A stretch of DNA of 64,000 nt from Jannaschia pagri (GCF_019655435.1 NZ_BPFH01000001.1:310001-374000), one strand, 5' to 3'. Shown: positions 9,364-18,537, counted from the first letter of the stretch. Notes: a model not told the origin generated them from the letters alone. Numbers and translations are program-made.

Positions 9364-9472
9364 CGACTGCGCATAATTGCAGACCGGTTGCGGCAGCGTT
9401 GGCCCGCGCCAACCGGGCTCGCGGGTCCAAGTGGCCGAGGCACCGGTCGGAAGGCATTCCCCCCCGCGACAG

Positions 9473-10423
9473 TCAGGCCGGTTCGCGCAGGACCCGTGGT
9501 ACCTTGAACTCCACGTTCTCCTCGGCGGTGACGACCTTTTCGACGGTCATCTCAAACCGCTCTCCGAAAGCAGCTACGACTTCGTCGATCAAGACCTCCG
9601 GGGCGCTGGCACCGGCCGTAATCCCGACAGATCCGATCCCCTCCAGCGCACGCCAATCGATATCCGTGGCCCGCTGGACCAATTGCGCATAGGCGCACCC
9701 TGCTTTGGCCCCGACCTCGACCAGGCGCTTGGAGTTGGACGAGTTGGGCGCCCCCACCACCAAGATGGCATCGCACTTGGGCGCCATGGCCTTCACCGCC
9801 TCTTGCCGGTTGGTGGTGGCGTAGCAAATGTCTTCCTTGTGTGGCCCGACAATCGCTGGGAAACGCGCTTGCAGCGCGGCCACCACGCCCGCCGTGTCGT
9901 CAACGGACAAGGTTGTTTGGGTGATAAAGGCCAGCCGCTCCGGGTCGCGGGGCGTCAAGGTCGCGACGTCCTCAGCGGTTTCGACCAGCAAGACCTCCCC
10001 CTCGGGCAGTTGACCCATGGTGCCAATGGTTTCTGGATGACCAGCATGGCCGATCATCACCATTTGCAGGCCATTGTCGTGGTGGCGCGCCGCCTCAATG
10101 TGGACCTTGGACACAAGGGGACAGGTGGCATCCACAAAGGTCATCTCCCGCGCCTCAGCGGCGGCAGGCACCGATTTCGGCACGCCATGGGCCGAAAAGA
10201 TGACGGGCCGGTCCGGGGGACATTCGTCCAATTCCTCGACAAAGACAGCCCCCTTATCGCGCAGGCCATCCACGACGAACTTGTTATGGACAATCTCGTG
10301 GCGGACGTAGACGGGCGCGCCCCACTTCTCCAGGGCCATCTCAACGATCTTGATGGCGCGGTCGACGCCCGCGCAGAAACCACGCGGGGAGGCAAGATAA
10401 AGGGTCAGGGGCGGCTTGGTCAT
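9473..10423 (-). CDS. ispH: 4-hydroxy-3-methylbut-2-enyl diphosphate reductase
   Basis: 316 aa from [20 protein letters not shown]. It catalyses the last step of the MEP isoprenoid pathway, reducing HMBPP to IPP and DMAPP with an iron-sulfur cluster. The three cluster cysteines are visible: GFCAGVDRA (Cys17), [12 protein letters not shown] and [10 protein letters not shown]. Substrate-binding motifs SAHG, GHAGHPE and [11 protein letters not shown] are intact. An in-frame Met 33 codons upstream exists, but the conserved start is at 10423. It is transcribed alone, away from GlsB. Confidence 0.96.
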   Translation of the reverse strand: MTKPPLTLYLASPRGFCAGVDRAIKIVEMALEKWGAPVYVRHEIVHNKFVVDGLRDKGAVFVEELDECPPDRPVIFSAHGVPKSVPAAAEAREMTFVDATCPLVSKVHIEAARHHDNGLQMVMIGHAGHPETIGTMGQLPEGEVLLVETAEDVATLTPRDPERLAFITQTTLSVDDTAGVVAALQARFPAIVGPHKEDICYATTNRQEAVKAMAPKCDAILVVGAPNSSNSKRLVEVGAKAGCAYAQLVQRATDIDWRALEGIGSVGITAGASAPEVLIDEVVAAFGERFEMTVEKVVTAEENVEFKVPRVLREPA

Positions 10424-10559
10424 GGGGCTGTCCTCGGATGTCCTAGGCAGATGTATGCGCCGCGAGCGGAGGGGTAAAGACGCTGGCCGTACGCCCCTAC
10501 CGTCGGAATAGGGACAGGCCAAAGGCTGAGGACGCCGGGACCGGCGGACGAAGCCCCGC

Positions 10560-10796
10560 TTACCGCCGCCAATGGGTGGGCACGACGATCAACGCACCCA
10601 CCGAGGCCAGGATTGCGTTCAACCCCGGAGCACGAAAGCCCAGGCCAAACATGATGGTGACGAAATAGAACACAAAGGCCCCGCCGACGCAGATGATAAT
10701 GCTCTGCAGGATCCCATTGTGGGTAAAGCCCGTGCGCTCGCTCACGTAGCCGACGATCCCGGCGATGACGACCGTTCCGATCAGGGTTGGAAACAT
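10560..10796 (-). CDS. GlsB/YeaQ/YmgE family membrane protein
   Basis: 78 aa with three short hydrophobic segments and the family patterns [15 protein letters not shown] and [16 protein letters not shown]. The family is known as 'transglycosylase-associated protein', a name without a proven activity; such proteins are often stress-induced. A GGAGAAG ribosome site seven bases before the ATG fixes the start. It follows fmt on the same strand with a 64-bp gap. Confidence 0.85.
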   Translation of the reverse strand: MFPTLIGTVVIAGIVGYVSERTGFTHNGILQSIIICVGGAFVFYFVTIMFGLGFRAPGLNAILASVGALIVVPTHWRR

Positions 10797-10860
10797 GGTG
10801 GGCTTCTCCTGGGGGCTGCCGCTCTCACTGTCGGGCGGCAGTCGGCGAGGGACAAGCCCC

Positions 10861-11781
10861 TTAGGTCTCGACCGAGGCAAAGGGCTGGCCTGCCTCGACC
10901 CGCGCGCCGCGCCGCCACTCTTCCGCCGCCATGGGCCCGCGTCCGGCGGGCTGTACCTCCAACAGGGACAGGGCGCCATCACCGCAGGCGACCACCAGAC
11001 CCGGCGCGTCCAAGACTGTGCCCGGTGCCCCCTGCCCCGCACAGGTCTCGGCCCGCAGCAGCTTGATGCGCGCCCCATCGCGCAGAACGAAGGCCCCCGG
11101 AAAGGGCGACAGGCCATTCACCTGCCGGGCCAACCCCGTGGCAGGCAAGGTAAAGTCGACCCCACCCTCGGCCTTGTCGATCTTGTCTGCATAGGTCACG
11201 CCCTGGTCCGGCTGCGCCACCGGGGACAGCGTCTCCAACTGGGGCAGAACACGTCCAATCAAACGCGCGCCCATTTGCGACAGACGGTCATGCAAATCAC
11301 CGGTGGTCTCGGTCGCGCCGATGTCCGTCGCTTCGCGCATCAGGACCGGACCGGTATCGAGCCCAGCCTCCATCTGCATGATGCAGACCCCCGTGCGGTC
11401 GTCGCCAGCCATGATCGCGCGATGGATAGGGGCCGCGCCCCGCCACCGGGGCAACAGCGAGGCGTGGATGTTCACACAGCCCAGGCGCGGCGCATCCAGA
11501 ACCGCTTGGGGCAAGATCAGACCATAGGCCACGACCACAGCCACATCCGCCTGGAGATCGACAAAGTCCTGCTGCGCCTCGGCGTCGCGCAACCGAGTGG
11601 GGTAGCGCACCGGCAAGCCCAGCGCCTCGGCACGGGCCTGGACCGGTGACGGCCGGAGCTTCTTGCCGCGCCCTGCGGGCCGAGGTGGCTGACAATAGAC
11701 GCAGACGACCTCATGCTCTGCCGCCACAGCCTCCAACACGGGCACGGAGAAATCCGGCGTTCCCATGAAAATCACGCGCAT
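10861..11781 (-). CDS. fmt: methionyl-tRNA formyltransferase
   Basis: 306 aa. It formylates initiator Met-tRNA using 10-formyltetrahydrofolate. The N-terminal catalytic domain shows [18 protein letters not shown], the active-site block [22 protein letters not shown] and [17 protein letters not shown]; the C-terminal OB-like domain is also present. It is downstream of and close to the deformylase-like gene (25-bp gap), the usual partner, since deformylase removes the formyl group Fmt adds. An upstream Met gives 11 more residues, but the conserved start is MRVIFMGTP. Confidence 0.95.
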   Translation of the reverse strand: MRVIFMGTPDFSVPVLEAVAAEHEVVCVYCQPPRPAGRGKKLRPSPVQARAEALGLPVRYPTRLRDAEAQQDFVDLQADVAVVVAYGLILPQAVLDAPRLGCVNIHASLLPRWRGAAPIHRAIMAGDDRTGVCIMQMEAGLDTGPVLMREATDIGATETTGDLHDRLSQMGARLIGRVLPQLETLSPVAQPDQGVTYADKIDKAEGGVDFTLPATGLARQVNGLSPFPGAFVLRDGARIKLLRAETCAGQGAPGTVLDAPGLVVACGDGALSLLEVQPAGRGPMAAEEWRRGARVEAGQPFASVET

Positions 11782-11806
11782 CCGTCCCCCCTCGCGCCCG
11801 TTTGGG

Positions 11807-12298
11807 TCATCCATACTTGCGGAATTTGCGCAGCAGCATGTCCCGCTTCATCTTGCTGAGACGATGGATATAGAGCTTGCCGTCCAAGTGGTCGATCTGA
11901 TGCTGAACCGATGTGGCCCGCAACAGGACGAAATCTGCCTCACGCGGGACCCCGTCGCGGTCCAGAAAGGCGACCGTCACGGCGCGGGGACGACGCACTT
12001 TGGCAGAGACACCCGGCAGGTTGGGCGACGCCTCTTCATAGTCCCGCAAATCGACACTCGCGTGGAGGATCCGAGGGTTGGCCAAGTAGGTGATCCCCTG
12101 CCCGTCTCCGCTGTCGACGACGGCCAAGCGCTGCAGGATGCCCAACTGGGGCGCGGCCAATCCGACGCCCGGCATCGCCCGCATGGCGGAGACCATCTCG
12201 TCCCAGATTGCACGCGTCTCGGCGGTCACGGCAGTGACGGGCGCGGCGGGCGTGGTCAGCCGCGGATCGGGCCAGCGAAGCAGGGGACGATGGGTCAT
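11807..12298 (-). CDS. peptide deformylase-like protein, active site degenerate
   Basis: 163 aa with the deformylase fold: [11 protein letters not shown] (motif 1), PNLPGV where motif 2 should be, and [15 protein letters not shown] (motif 3). Active deformylases have EGCLS and HExxH. Here motif 2 reads EASPN, so the metal-binding Cys is missing, and the catalytic Glu is Gln (HQIDH), while both His ligands remain. It is therefore probably not a normal deformylase. It sits between an intact def and fmt. What the protein does is not known. Confidence 0.85.
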   Translation of the reverse strand: MTHRPLLRWPDPRLTTPAAPVTAVTAETRAIWDEMVSAMRAMPGVGLAAPQLGILQRLAVVDSGDGQGITYLANPRILHASVDLRDYEEASPNLPGVSAKVRRPRAVTVAFLDRDGVPREADFVLLRATSVQHQIDHLDGKLYIHRLSKMKRDMLLRKFRKYG

Positions 12299-12766
12299 GC
12301 CGCCTCCTGCCACGGGGACCCGCCCGGGGTCCAGAGACTGGCGCATTTGGACGGGTAGGAGGTCGTTCGTTGAACGACTGCTGCGACGATGCCGGGGGTT
12401 TGAGGCCAAGGCGACTTTTGATGCGGGCGCTCCCGATCCAGAGGGCACATCCTGGTTTCGGTCACGTGGCTGCGTGTTGGCGTCTCTCGCGTCTAAAATG
12501 CCACTGGTGCAGTCTTGCGATAGGTCTGGGGTCATGCTCGCGGCAAAACCAGCATAACTTGCTTGGACACCGTTCGCGCGACGCGAGGGGCTAACACCTG
12601 CACGTTTTGATTTATCTGGCTTCCCGCTTCGCATTGGGAGCTGAGCATGAAAGCGACCACTGGCGCAGTTCCGAATGGGATGAGCCATCCGAGCCGTTCG
12701 CGAGCGTTCAACATATGGAAGGGCGCCGTAGCATCACAACCCAACCGTCACCCACCCCGCAGGGCG
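12299..12766. other. intergenic stretch between deformylase genes
   Basis: 468 bp with only short, mutually overlapping frames lacking ribosome sites or motifs. No repeat or hairpin of note was seen. It presumably holds the promoter for the deformylase-like gene and fmt. Confidence 0.5.
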
Positions 12767-13291
12767 TTAGCCCGCGTCCCGCGCGCGCTCCCGCTTTAAC
12801 TTGACCATCTTCCGCGTGATCATCTGACGCCGCAGCGGTTTCAAATAATCAATGAAAAGTTTGCCGTCCAAATGGTCGATCTCATGCTGCACACATGTGG
12901 CCCAGAGACCGTCCATGGTTTCCGTCTGCTCCGCCCCGTCGCGGTCCATCCAGCGCACCGTCACCTCCGCCGGGCGCGTGACCTCACCGTATTGGTCTGG
13001 GATCGAGAGACATCCCTCTTCATAGACATTCGTCTCATCACTGGCCGCAACAACCTCGGGGTTGAACATAACCAGGGGCCGGGGCGCCTCGCCCTCTTCC
13101 TTGATGCAGTCGAGCACGATGAGCCGGTGCCCAATGCCCACCTGCGGCGCAGCAAGACCAATGCCAGGGGCGTCGTACATCGTCTCAAGCATGTCATCGG
13201 CCAAAGAGCGCAGGCTGTCGGACAGGTCCGAGACCGGCTTGGCCACTTGCTTCAGACGCGGGTCGGGGTGGATCAGGATCGGGCGTTTCAT
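12767..13291 (-). CDS. def: peptide deformylase
   Basis: 174 aa, intact. It removes the N-formyl group from nascent proteins. All three motifs are complete: GIGLAAPQVGI, EEGCLSIPDQ with the metal-ligand Cys, and [12 protein letters not shown] with the HExxH pair and catalytic Glu. The start MKRPILIHPDPRLK is the family start; a longer frame reaches 13357. This is the functional copy against which the neighbouring degenerate one can be compared. Confidence 0.95.
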   Translation of the reverse strand: MKRPILIHPDPRLKQVAKPVSDLSDSLRSLADDMLETMYDAPGIGLAAPQVGIGHRLIVLDCIKEEGEAPRPLVMFNPEVVAASDETNVYEEGCLSIPDQYGEVTRPAEVTVRWMDRDGAEQTETMDGLWATCVQHEIDHLDGKLFIDYLKPLRRQMITRKMVKLKRERARDAG

Positions 13292-13397
13292 CCGGCAGCA
13301 AATAGGCCGCAGCAGCCCTAGGCGCAACAGGGGCGCGGGCGTTGCGTCCACCCCCAAGCGGTGTCACATCTGCCTAGACCCAGCCGCAGGAGCCACC

Positions 13398-14582
13398 ATG
13401 ACGACCGATCCCCGTTTCGACACGCTCATCGAACGCCGCGACACCCATTGCTCCAAATGGGACGGGATGGAGCGGATCTTTGGTGTGCCCAAGGACGATG
13501 GATTGGCCATGTGGGTCGCCGACATGGATTTCCGTCCGCCCGCCTGTGTCCTCAAGGCCGTGCAAGACCAAGTGGACCACGGCGTCATGGGCTATTTTGA
13601 CGACGAAGGGCCGTACCGCGAAGCGATCCGCTGGTGGATGCAAACGCGCCATAACTGGGACCTGGACACCGCAGGAATCTTCACTGTCCATGGGTTGGTG
13701 AACGGGACCGCGCTCTGCGTCGATACCTATACCGCACCGGGGGATGGCGTCATCCTCTTCACGCCCGTCTACCATGCCTTTGCGCGGGTTATCACGGCCA
13801 ACGAACGGCGGGTCGTGGAATGTGAAATGGCCTTTGATGGCACGACCTATACCCCTGATTTTGACGCGTGGGACGCGCAGGTCGCGGATGCTGGCGCGAA
13901 AATGATGATCTTATGTTCGCCCCATAACCCCAATGGTCGCGTCTGGACGCGCGCGGAGTTGGAGGGGTTTGCCGACTTTGCCAAGCGCCACGACCTGATC
14001 CTCGTGTCAGACGAGATCCATCACGATCTGGTCTTTCCAGGCCACGAGCACACCGTCATGGCGCGCATCGAAGGGATCGAAGACCGCCTTGTGATGATGA
14101 CGGCGACCACCAAGACCTTCAACATCGCGGGCAGCCATTCTGGAAACGTCATCATCCCCGACCCGCACCTGCGCGGTCAATTTGCGAAACGGCTATCGGG
14201 CCTGGGTCTGTCGCCCAACTCCTTTGGATTGTTTATGGCAACCGCCGCCTACAGCCCGGAGGGTGCAGCCTGGGTGGACGACTTGGTGACGTACCTCGAT
14301 GGCAACCGCCAATTATTCGACGCAGGCATCAACGCGATCCCGGGCCTGCGGTCGGTCCCCCTACAAGCGACCTACCTGAGTTGGGTCAATTTCGACGGCA
14401 CCGGCATGTCACGGGAAGACTTCACCAAGCGGACGGAGCAGGACGCGAAGATCGCCGCGAACCATGGCCCGACGTTTGGCAAGGGCGGTGAAACCTTCCT
14501 GCGGTTCAACATCGCCACCCCGCGCGCCCGCGTCCAAGACGCGGTTGACCGGATGAGCGCCGCTTTTGACGACTTGCAGTAG
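13398..14582 (+). CDS. MalY/PatB family PLP-dependent C-S lyase/aminotransferase
   Basis: 394 aa, fold type I PLP enzyme. Features in order: MWVADMDFRPP (the N-terminal MalY/PatB signature), GYFDDEGPYREAIRWWM, CSPHNPNGRVWTRAEL with the conserved Asn, VSDEIHHDLVFPG with the Asp that binds PLP nitrogen, and TATTKTFNIAG with the Schiff-base Lys. Relatives cleave cystathionine or other C-S bonds. The exact substrate is open. It runs opposite to def with a 106-bp shared upstream region and is the last core gene before the integrated elements. Confidence 0.9.
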   Translation: MTTDPRFDTLIERRDTHCSKWDGMERIFGVPKDDGLAMWVADMDFRPPACVLKAVQDQVDHGVMGYFDDEGPYREAIRWWMQTRHNWDLDTAGIFTVHGLVNGTALCVDTYTAPGDGVILFTPVYHAFARVITANERRVVECEMAFDGTTYTPDFDAWDAQVADAGAKMMILCSPHNPNGRVWTRAELEGFADFAKRHDLILVSDEIHHDLVFPGHEHTVMARIEGIEDRLVMMTATTKTFNIAGSHSGNVIIPDPHLRGQFAKRLSGLGLSPNSFGLFMATAAYSPEGAAWVDDLVTYLDGNRQLFDAGINAIPGLRSVPLQATYLSWVNFDGTGMSREDFTKRTEQDAKIAANHGPTFGKGGETFLRFNIATPRARVQDAVDRMSAAFDDLQ

Positions 14583-14956
14583 CGGCGGGCAGTCTTGGCC
14601 TGCGGGCTCGGGTCGAAGCATCGTCTGACCGCCGCAAGGGGTATGCAGGAGCGACGTGTGGGCAGGGTCCGCTCCCGACCGATGGATCTGCCTATTGCAG
14701 ACTTTGGGGCTATGCATATTTGGAGAACATCAAAGGACCCAGGCCGCGAGGGATGATGGGGTTAGCGTATGGAACGAGAGGGATACGGTCGTCGGTTCCT
14801 GAGCAAGCCCTGGCGGGCGGACCTTGAGAGGCCCCGCAAGTCCCCTGCCCTAAACGCTAGGGACCGAGGGTCACGCCGGAGTGCCGGGGGCGCGTTAGGC
14901 ACCGCAAAGAAACTGTGCGAACTCGGCACCCAAATCAGCACAACCTGTCGATGGAG
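14583..14956. other. intergenic stretch before the att site
   Basis: 374 bp between the PatB/MalY-type gene and the tRNA-derived repeat. No credible gene; it is the original chromosomal sequence downstream of tRNA-His. Confidence 0.55.
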
Positions 14957-15003
14957 TGGTACCACCTCCCCGGCTCGAACGGGGGACCTCCTGATCCACA
15001 ATC
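14957..15003 (-). repeat. left att: 3' fragment of tRNA-His(GUG)
   Basis: 47 bp identical to 38302-38348. Read on the minus strand it is a tRNA 3' half: anticodon loop TTGTGGA (anticodon GUG, His), stem strand TCAGG, 5-nt variable loop, T arm CCCCG-TTCGAGC-CGGGG, acceptor strand AGGTGGT, A73 and encoded CCA. The matching 5' half (CCTGA anticodon strand, D arm, ACCACCT acceptor) is absent next to it, so this is a duplicated end left by site-specific integration and not a working tRNA. Confidence 0.88.
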
Positions 15004-15035
15004 TGTATTTGCCTGTTTTCATAGCACACCACAGC

Positions 15036-15056
15036 AACCCTTGAGGGGGTTTTTTT
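15036..15056 (+). terminator. weak intrinsic terminator candidate
   Basis: AACCC and GGGTT form a 5-bp stem around a 6-nt loop, followed by a run of seven T. It stands between the att site and the integrase gene and could shield the integrase from chromosomal transcription. Confidence 0.4.
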
Positions 15057-15132
15057 CTTTTATTATCTTATGCTGTTCGACTATCCTTACTCATGTTGCC
15101 TTCTCCTTACGCACGCGATTTGAGAGCCTAAG

Positions 15133-16239
15133 ATGAGCCTAACGGACCTCCTGATCAAACGTCTGAAGGCCCCAGAGAAGGGGCAGAAGACGTACTACGA
15201 CGACGCCCTGCCCGGCTTCGGGGTCCGTGTTTCCCAAGGCGGATCGAAGTCGTTTGTTGTGCTTTACGGCAGGGATCGCCGGCGGCGCACGCTCGGGAAG
15301 TATCCCGACCTCAAGCTCGCCGAGGCGCGGAAGCTCGCAAAGCAGGCACAGGTTGATGTAATGTTTGAGGAGGAGCATCCATCTTTGCCGCCGATGACCT
15401 TTGACGAGGCCCGGCGAAAGTTTCTGGATGACTGCGAGGCGAGAAACCGGCCGAAGACGGTAGTCGAGTACCGTCGCCTTCTGCACCGCCACTTCACGTT
15501 CAAAGGTGACCTTTCATCAATCACCCGCCGTGACGTGGCGCGCGCGGTCGAGAAGATAAATGCGCGTCCTTCGGAGCAGCACCATGCTTTCGTCGCAATC
15601 CGTACAATGATGAATTGGTGCGTTAAGCGCGCCGTTCTAGAACACTCGCCCGTGCCTGCTATGAGCTTCAAGACAACCGCTCGAGATCGCATCCTATCTG
15701 ATGAAGAGATTGTGATTGTCTGGCAACGAGCAGATGAGATTGGCTACCCTTACGGTCGGATCATACAGCTTTTGTTGCTGACTGGTCAGAGACGCGGCGA
15801 AATCGTTGGATTGCGCCGAAGCTGGGTTTCCGACGATGAGATCGCCTACCCGCGAGAGTTCGTGAAGAACGGACGGCCGCATCGCGTTCCTCTGACCGAG
15901 CGGGTGCGCTCGCTTCTAGATGGATTGCCTGAGAAATCCGATCTCTTCTTCCCGTCGCGGCTTGATGCATCGAAACCGTTCAATGGCTTCTCAAAGTGCA
16001 AACGCACCTTCGACAAAGAGATAAATGTGGAACCATTTACGCTGCATGACCTGAGACGGACCTTCAGCAGCTCACTCGCCCGACTCGGCACGCCGATCCA
16101 TATCACCGAGCGCCTCTTGAACCATACGTCCGGAACGATAAGCGGCGTTGCGGCCGTGTACAATCGGCACTCCTATTTGCCAGAGATGCGTGAAGCCCTG
16201 ATCAGCTACGAGCAGTTTCTAGAAGACCTGACCCAGTAG
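15133..16239 (+). CDS. int: tyrosine integrase, DUF4102 type
   Basis: 368 aa. The N-terminal DUF4102 arm-binding domain (DALPGFGVRVSQGGSKSFVV, about 24-45) is followed by a SAM-like core-binding domain (about 88-175) and the catalytic domain. Catalytic residues are all visible: Arg220 (TGQRRGEI), His305 and Arg308 (LHDLRRT), His331 (LNHTSG) and the nucleophile Tyr343 (AVYNRHSY). It would recombine the tRNA-His end with the element's own copy. Its location next to the left repeat is typical of tRNA-targeting islands. No excisionase is adjacent; the AlpA-like gene at 19168 is the best candidate. Confidence 0.95.
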   Translation: MSLTDLLIKRLKAPEKGQKTYYDDALPGFGVRVSQGGSKSFVVLYGRDRRRRTLGKYPDLKLAEARKLAKQAQVDVMFEEEHPSLPPMTFDEARRKFLDDCEARNRPKTVVEYRRLLHRHFTFKGDLSSITRRDVARAVEKINARPSEQHHAFVAIRTMMNWCVKRAVLEHSPVPAMSFKTTARDRILSDEEIVIVWQRADEIGYPYGRIIQLLLLTGQRRGEIVGLRRSWVSDDEIAYPREFVKNGRPHRVPLTERVRSLLDGLPEKSDLFFPSRLDASKPFNGFSKCKRTFDKEINVEPFTLHDLRRTFSSSLARLGTPIHITERLLNHTSGTISGVAAVYNRHSYLPEMREALISYEQFLEDLTQ

Positions 16240-16413
16240 CCCACGTTAGAGATCACCGAGACATCGGAGAAGTGTTGCGCACCAGCAACAGAAGTGCACT
16301 TGTTTCCGAGATTTCCGAATTTCTTTCCACTCCTCATCCGTCCTCACTCGGGCTCGCGCGCGTGCATAGCTGCGAACGGCGCTCGGTGACCGGCGATTAG
16401 AACTGCCTGACTT
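16240..16413. other. intergenic stretch after integrase
   Basis: No gene or clear terminator seen. It leads into the inverted repeat at 16414. Confidence 0.4.
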
Positions 16414-16443
16414 GGATGTCCTCAACTCTTTCTGAGGACATCC
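16414..16443 (+). promoter_or_regulatory. perfect inverted repeat enclosing the ribosome site
   Basis: GGATGTCCTCA and TGAGGACATCC form a perfect 11-bp inverted repeat with an 8-nt spacer, ending three bases before the ATG at 16447. The only ribosome-site-like sequence (GAGG) is in the right arm. As RNA it would fold and hide the ribosome site; as DNA it could be an operator. Confidence 0.6.
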
Positions 16444-16446
16444 AAA

Positions 16447-17181
16447 ATGCCAAAATTTCTAATCACGAGAAAGTCGCACAACCGGGTGAAGGGGCCAATC
16501 ATGGTGACAACGAGTCCGCGCGTGACGTGTCCTGCGGCCTGCCTGCTGCGCAAATCGAGCGGAACCGATGCGGCTGGTGGGTGCTACGCAGAGCACGGAT
16601 TTCTCGGTGGCTTCATCTGGACAAAACTTGATCGGCTGGAGCCGGGTCAGACGTTCAAAGCGGGACAGATGCGGGTGTATGATCTGCCACAGCTTTTGGC
16701 TGTCATACGGGAATTGCCCGACGCGACACTCTGGCGGCACAACCAGGCGGGCGATCTCTTCAGCATCGATCAGGAGACTATCGACGAGGAGACCTTGGCC
16801 GAGATCGTTTCGGCTAATCGTGGTCGCAGCGGCTTCACCTATACCCACTACGACGTGCTTTCGAATGCGCATAATCGGCGTGTCATTCGTCAGGCCAATG
16901 AGAACGGGTTCACGGTCAACCTCAGCGCCAACAATTTGGACGAAGCCGACTCATTGGCCGATCTCAGGATCGGCCCGGTGGCGGTCGTCTTGCCCGCGCA
17001 GCAGCGTGCGAACGTCACGACGGCGAGCGGCCGCAAGGTCATTATCTGCCCGGCGATCAAGCACCCCGGTATGACCTGCGCGACCTGCGGGATTTGTAGC
17101 AAACATCGGGAAGCCATCGTCGGGTTGCCTGCCGTTGGGGCGGGTGCGACGCGCGCGGAACAGGCGGTTATTGCGGCGTAA
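16447..17181 (+). CDS. Cys-rich mobile-element protein, DUF7227-like
   Basis: 244 aa. The N-terminus has LITRKSHNRVKGPIMVT, then a Cys cluster (TCPAACLL followed by GGCYAEHG), and the C-terminus a second cluster (ICPAIKHPGMTCATCGICSKHR). I recall this layout from a conserved family of plasmid and phage proteins (DUF7227); the name is from memory. The two clusters may bind a metal or an Fe-S cluster. The interior (LWRHNQAGDLFSID) resembles the barrel of phage Gp37/Gp68-like proteins, but this is weak. Expression may be set by the hairpin just upstream. Function unknown. Confidence 0.6.
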   Translation: MPKFLITRKSHNRVKGPIMVTTSPRVTCPAACLLRKSSGTDAAGGCYAEHGFLGGFIWTKLDRLEPGQTFKAGQMRVYDLPQLLAVIRELPDATLWRHNQAGDLFSIDQETIDEETLAEIVSANRGRSGFTYTHYDVLSNAHNRRVIRQANENGFTVNLSANNLDEADSLADLRIGPVAVVLPAQQRANVTTASGRKVIICPAIKHPGMTCATCGICSKHREAIVGLPAVGAGATRAEQAVIAA

Positions 17182-17227
17182 GCTTTGACGCCTTTTCGTG
17201 TCGAGAAGACGGCGACGCTCCTTTCAC

Positions 17228-17262
17228 GAACCGGCAGGTCTGATCCGTCTGCCGGTTCTTTC
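17228..17262 (+). terminator. intrinsic terminator
   Basis: GAACCGGCAG pairs perfectly with CTGCCGGTTC (10 bp, 11-nt loop), followed by TTTCG. It ends the transcript of the Cys-rich gene. Confidence 0.7.
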
Positions 17263-17292
17263 GTGCCCGGCCATCCCGCGATCCGCATCGCG

Positions 17293-17301
17293 TGGTAGAC
17301 T
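17293..17301 (+). promoter_or_regulatory. extended -10 promoter, probable leaderless start
   Basis: TG-G-TAGACT lies exactly 8 nt before the ATG at 17310. There is no ribosome site, so transcription would begin at or next to the start codon. Confidence 0.55.
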
Positions 17302-17309
17302 ACCGTTAT

Positions 17310-18161
17310 ATGAACGATCACTTCCTCGGGCCGCGCCGCAACGTTCCGGTTCACGCGACGAACCAGACGAGCGCATCGGTCGAACCGGCCTTACAAACCA
17401 ATGACGAACCGGGTGCGAACCCGTCCGAACAGCCTCTTCCCCAGACACCCGAGCAACACTGGCTAACGGTCGAGGAAGCGGTCAGCTACTGTGCGGATCA
17501 GGGGCTGTCGCGGACGGCGAAGACGGTCAGGAAATGGGCGGAGCGCTCCTTTCACCTGCCGGATGGTGAGGTTCTAGCGCAACGCGAGGACACGCTTTGG
17601 GGCCGTTACCGGTGGAAGATCGAAGCCGAGTCCCTAGCCCGCAAGGTTGCGGAAGAATTGTCCCGTGAGCGCGATGCCGGGCGCGAACCGGCGCAAACCG
17701 GTGCGAACGTCACGGCCGAGGTTCCGCCGAACGAAGGCGCCAATATCCCTTCGAACTTGGCCGAACCTGTGCGACCAGGTTCGAACGTGTTCGGAGCCAA
17801 GCGGGACCAGAAAACCCCATCGGTTCTCATCGAACCATCAGCGGAAAAGATCGAACCGGTTCACACCGGTGCGCACAAGTTGGAGGTGTCCCAGGTCGGA
17901 TCGGACGAGACGGCCCGCCTCAAGACGGAGGTGAAAGAACTCCGCGAACAACTCAAGGTGCGCGGGGAAGAGATTACTTTCCTGCGTGAGGAGATCGTGT
18001 CCGCCCGAGGTCAGCGTGGCGACGTCGTGAAGATCGCGAACCAGATGCTCGGGACGTTGGAGACGATTGCCATCGGCGGGCGGCTGGAAAGGCCGGTGGG
18101 GAAGAGCGACGGGACGCCTGTGCGTTACTCACAGCCCGAGCACGACGCGGGTGCGGTATAA
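17310..18161 (+). CDS. HTH and coiled-coil protein of the element backbone
   Basis: 283 aa from the ATG. An HTH-like block (LTVEEAVSYCADQGLSRTAKTVRKWAERS, seen as TVEEAVSYCADQGLSRTAK then VRKWAERS, about 51-80) resembles DNA-binding domains of plasmid replication and partition proteins. A Pro/Asn/Gly-rich linker follows (about 120-190), then a coiled coil (ETARLKTEVKELREQLK, about 208-250). A GTG start 18 bp upstream is possible. The gene is dotted with the DNA word CGAACC in more than one reading frame. It precedes the winged-helix gene by 9 bp. It may be a replication or partition regulator; no family is assigned. Confidence 0.7.
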   Translation: MNDHFLGPRRNVPVHATNQTSASVEPALQTNDEPGANPSEQPLPQTPEQHWLTVEEAVSYCADQGLSRTAKTVRKWAERSFHLPDGEVLAQREDTLWGRYRWKIEAESLARKVAEELSRERDAGREPAQTGANVTAEVPPNEGANIPSNLAEPVRPGSNVFGAKRDQKTPSVLIEPSAEKIEPVHTGAHKLEVSQVGSDETARLKTEVKELREQLKVRGEEITFLREEIVSARGQRGDVVKIANQMLGTLETIAIGGRLERPVGKSDGTPVRYSQPEHDAGAV

Positions 18162-18162
18162 T
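18157..18162 (+). promoter_or_regulatory. consensus -10 (TATAAT), probable leaderless start
   Basis: TATAAT followed by 8 nt and the ATG at 18171, inside the end of the preceding gene. No ribosome site is present. Confidence 0.55.
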
Positions 18163-18170
18163 TCCAAGAC

Positions 18171-18521
18171 ATGAAATCCATCGGAGACATTCTCAACGAG
18201 AACGGAAGTAAGATCACGCTGAAGGCGCGGTACTGCACGATCTACCATCCCGTGCGGATTGAGTTGGGACTGAAGGTGACTGAGTACGTGCTCTGTGACG
18301 GCATCAGCAAGCTGTCCAATCGGCCGGGCTACGAGTGGTGCTTGGAAAGCCGCGAGAACCTCGGCGCCTACATCGGGATCAGTTTGAGCACGACGAAGCG
18401 ACACATCGCGACGCTGATCGAGAAAGAGCTTCTGGAGCGCAACGGAGCGGATCAACTGCGGGCGACGGTAAAGTGGTACGAGGCGGTCGAGTTTTATCGC
18501 GAAAAGACGGGTCTCCGATAG
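18171..18521 (+). CDS. winged-helix protein, possible replication initiator
   Basis: 116 aa. After an N-terminal segment, residues about 35-95 look like a winged-helix domain: TEYVLCDGISKLSNRPGYEW, then SRENLGAYIGISLSTTKRHI as the recognition helix-turn-helix and LIEKELLERN. Such domains occur in plasmid and phage replication initiators and regulators. The gene is followed at once by a terminator, five copies of an imperfect palindrome and an A+T-rich tract, the layout expected if the protein binds there. No ribosome site; a TATAAT box sits 8 nt upstream. Function is inferred from position only. Confidence 0.65.
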   Translation: MKSIGDILNENGSKITLKARYCTIYHPVRIELGLKVTEYVLCDGISKLSNRPGYEWCLESRENLGAYIGISLSTTKRHIATLIEKELLERNGADQLRATVKWYEAVEFYREKTGLR

Positions 18522-18537
18522 CGGCCAGTGGGGTGTG

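Noticed and set aside
14957-15003. Functional tRNA-His gene
   Set aside because: Only the 3' half from the anticodon onwards is present; the 5' acceptor strand, D arm and anticodon 5' strand are missing at both copies.
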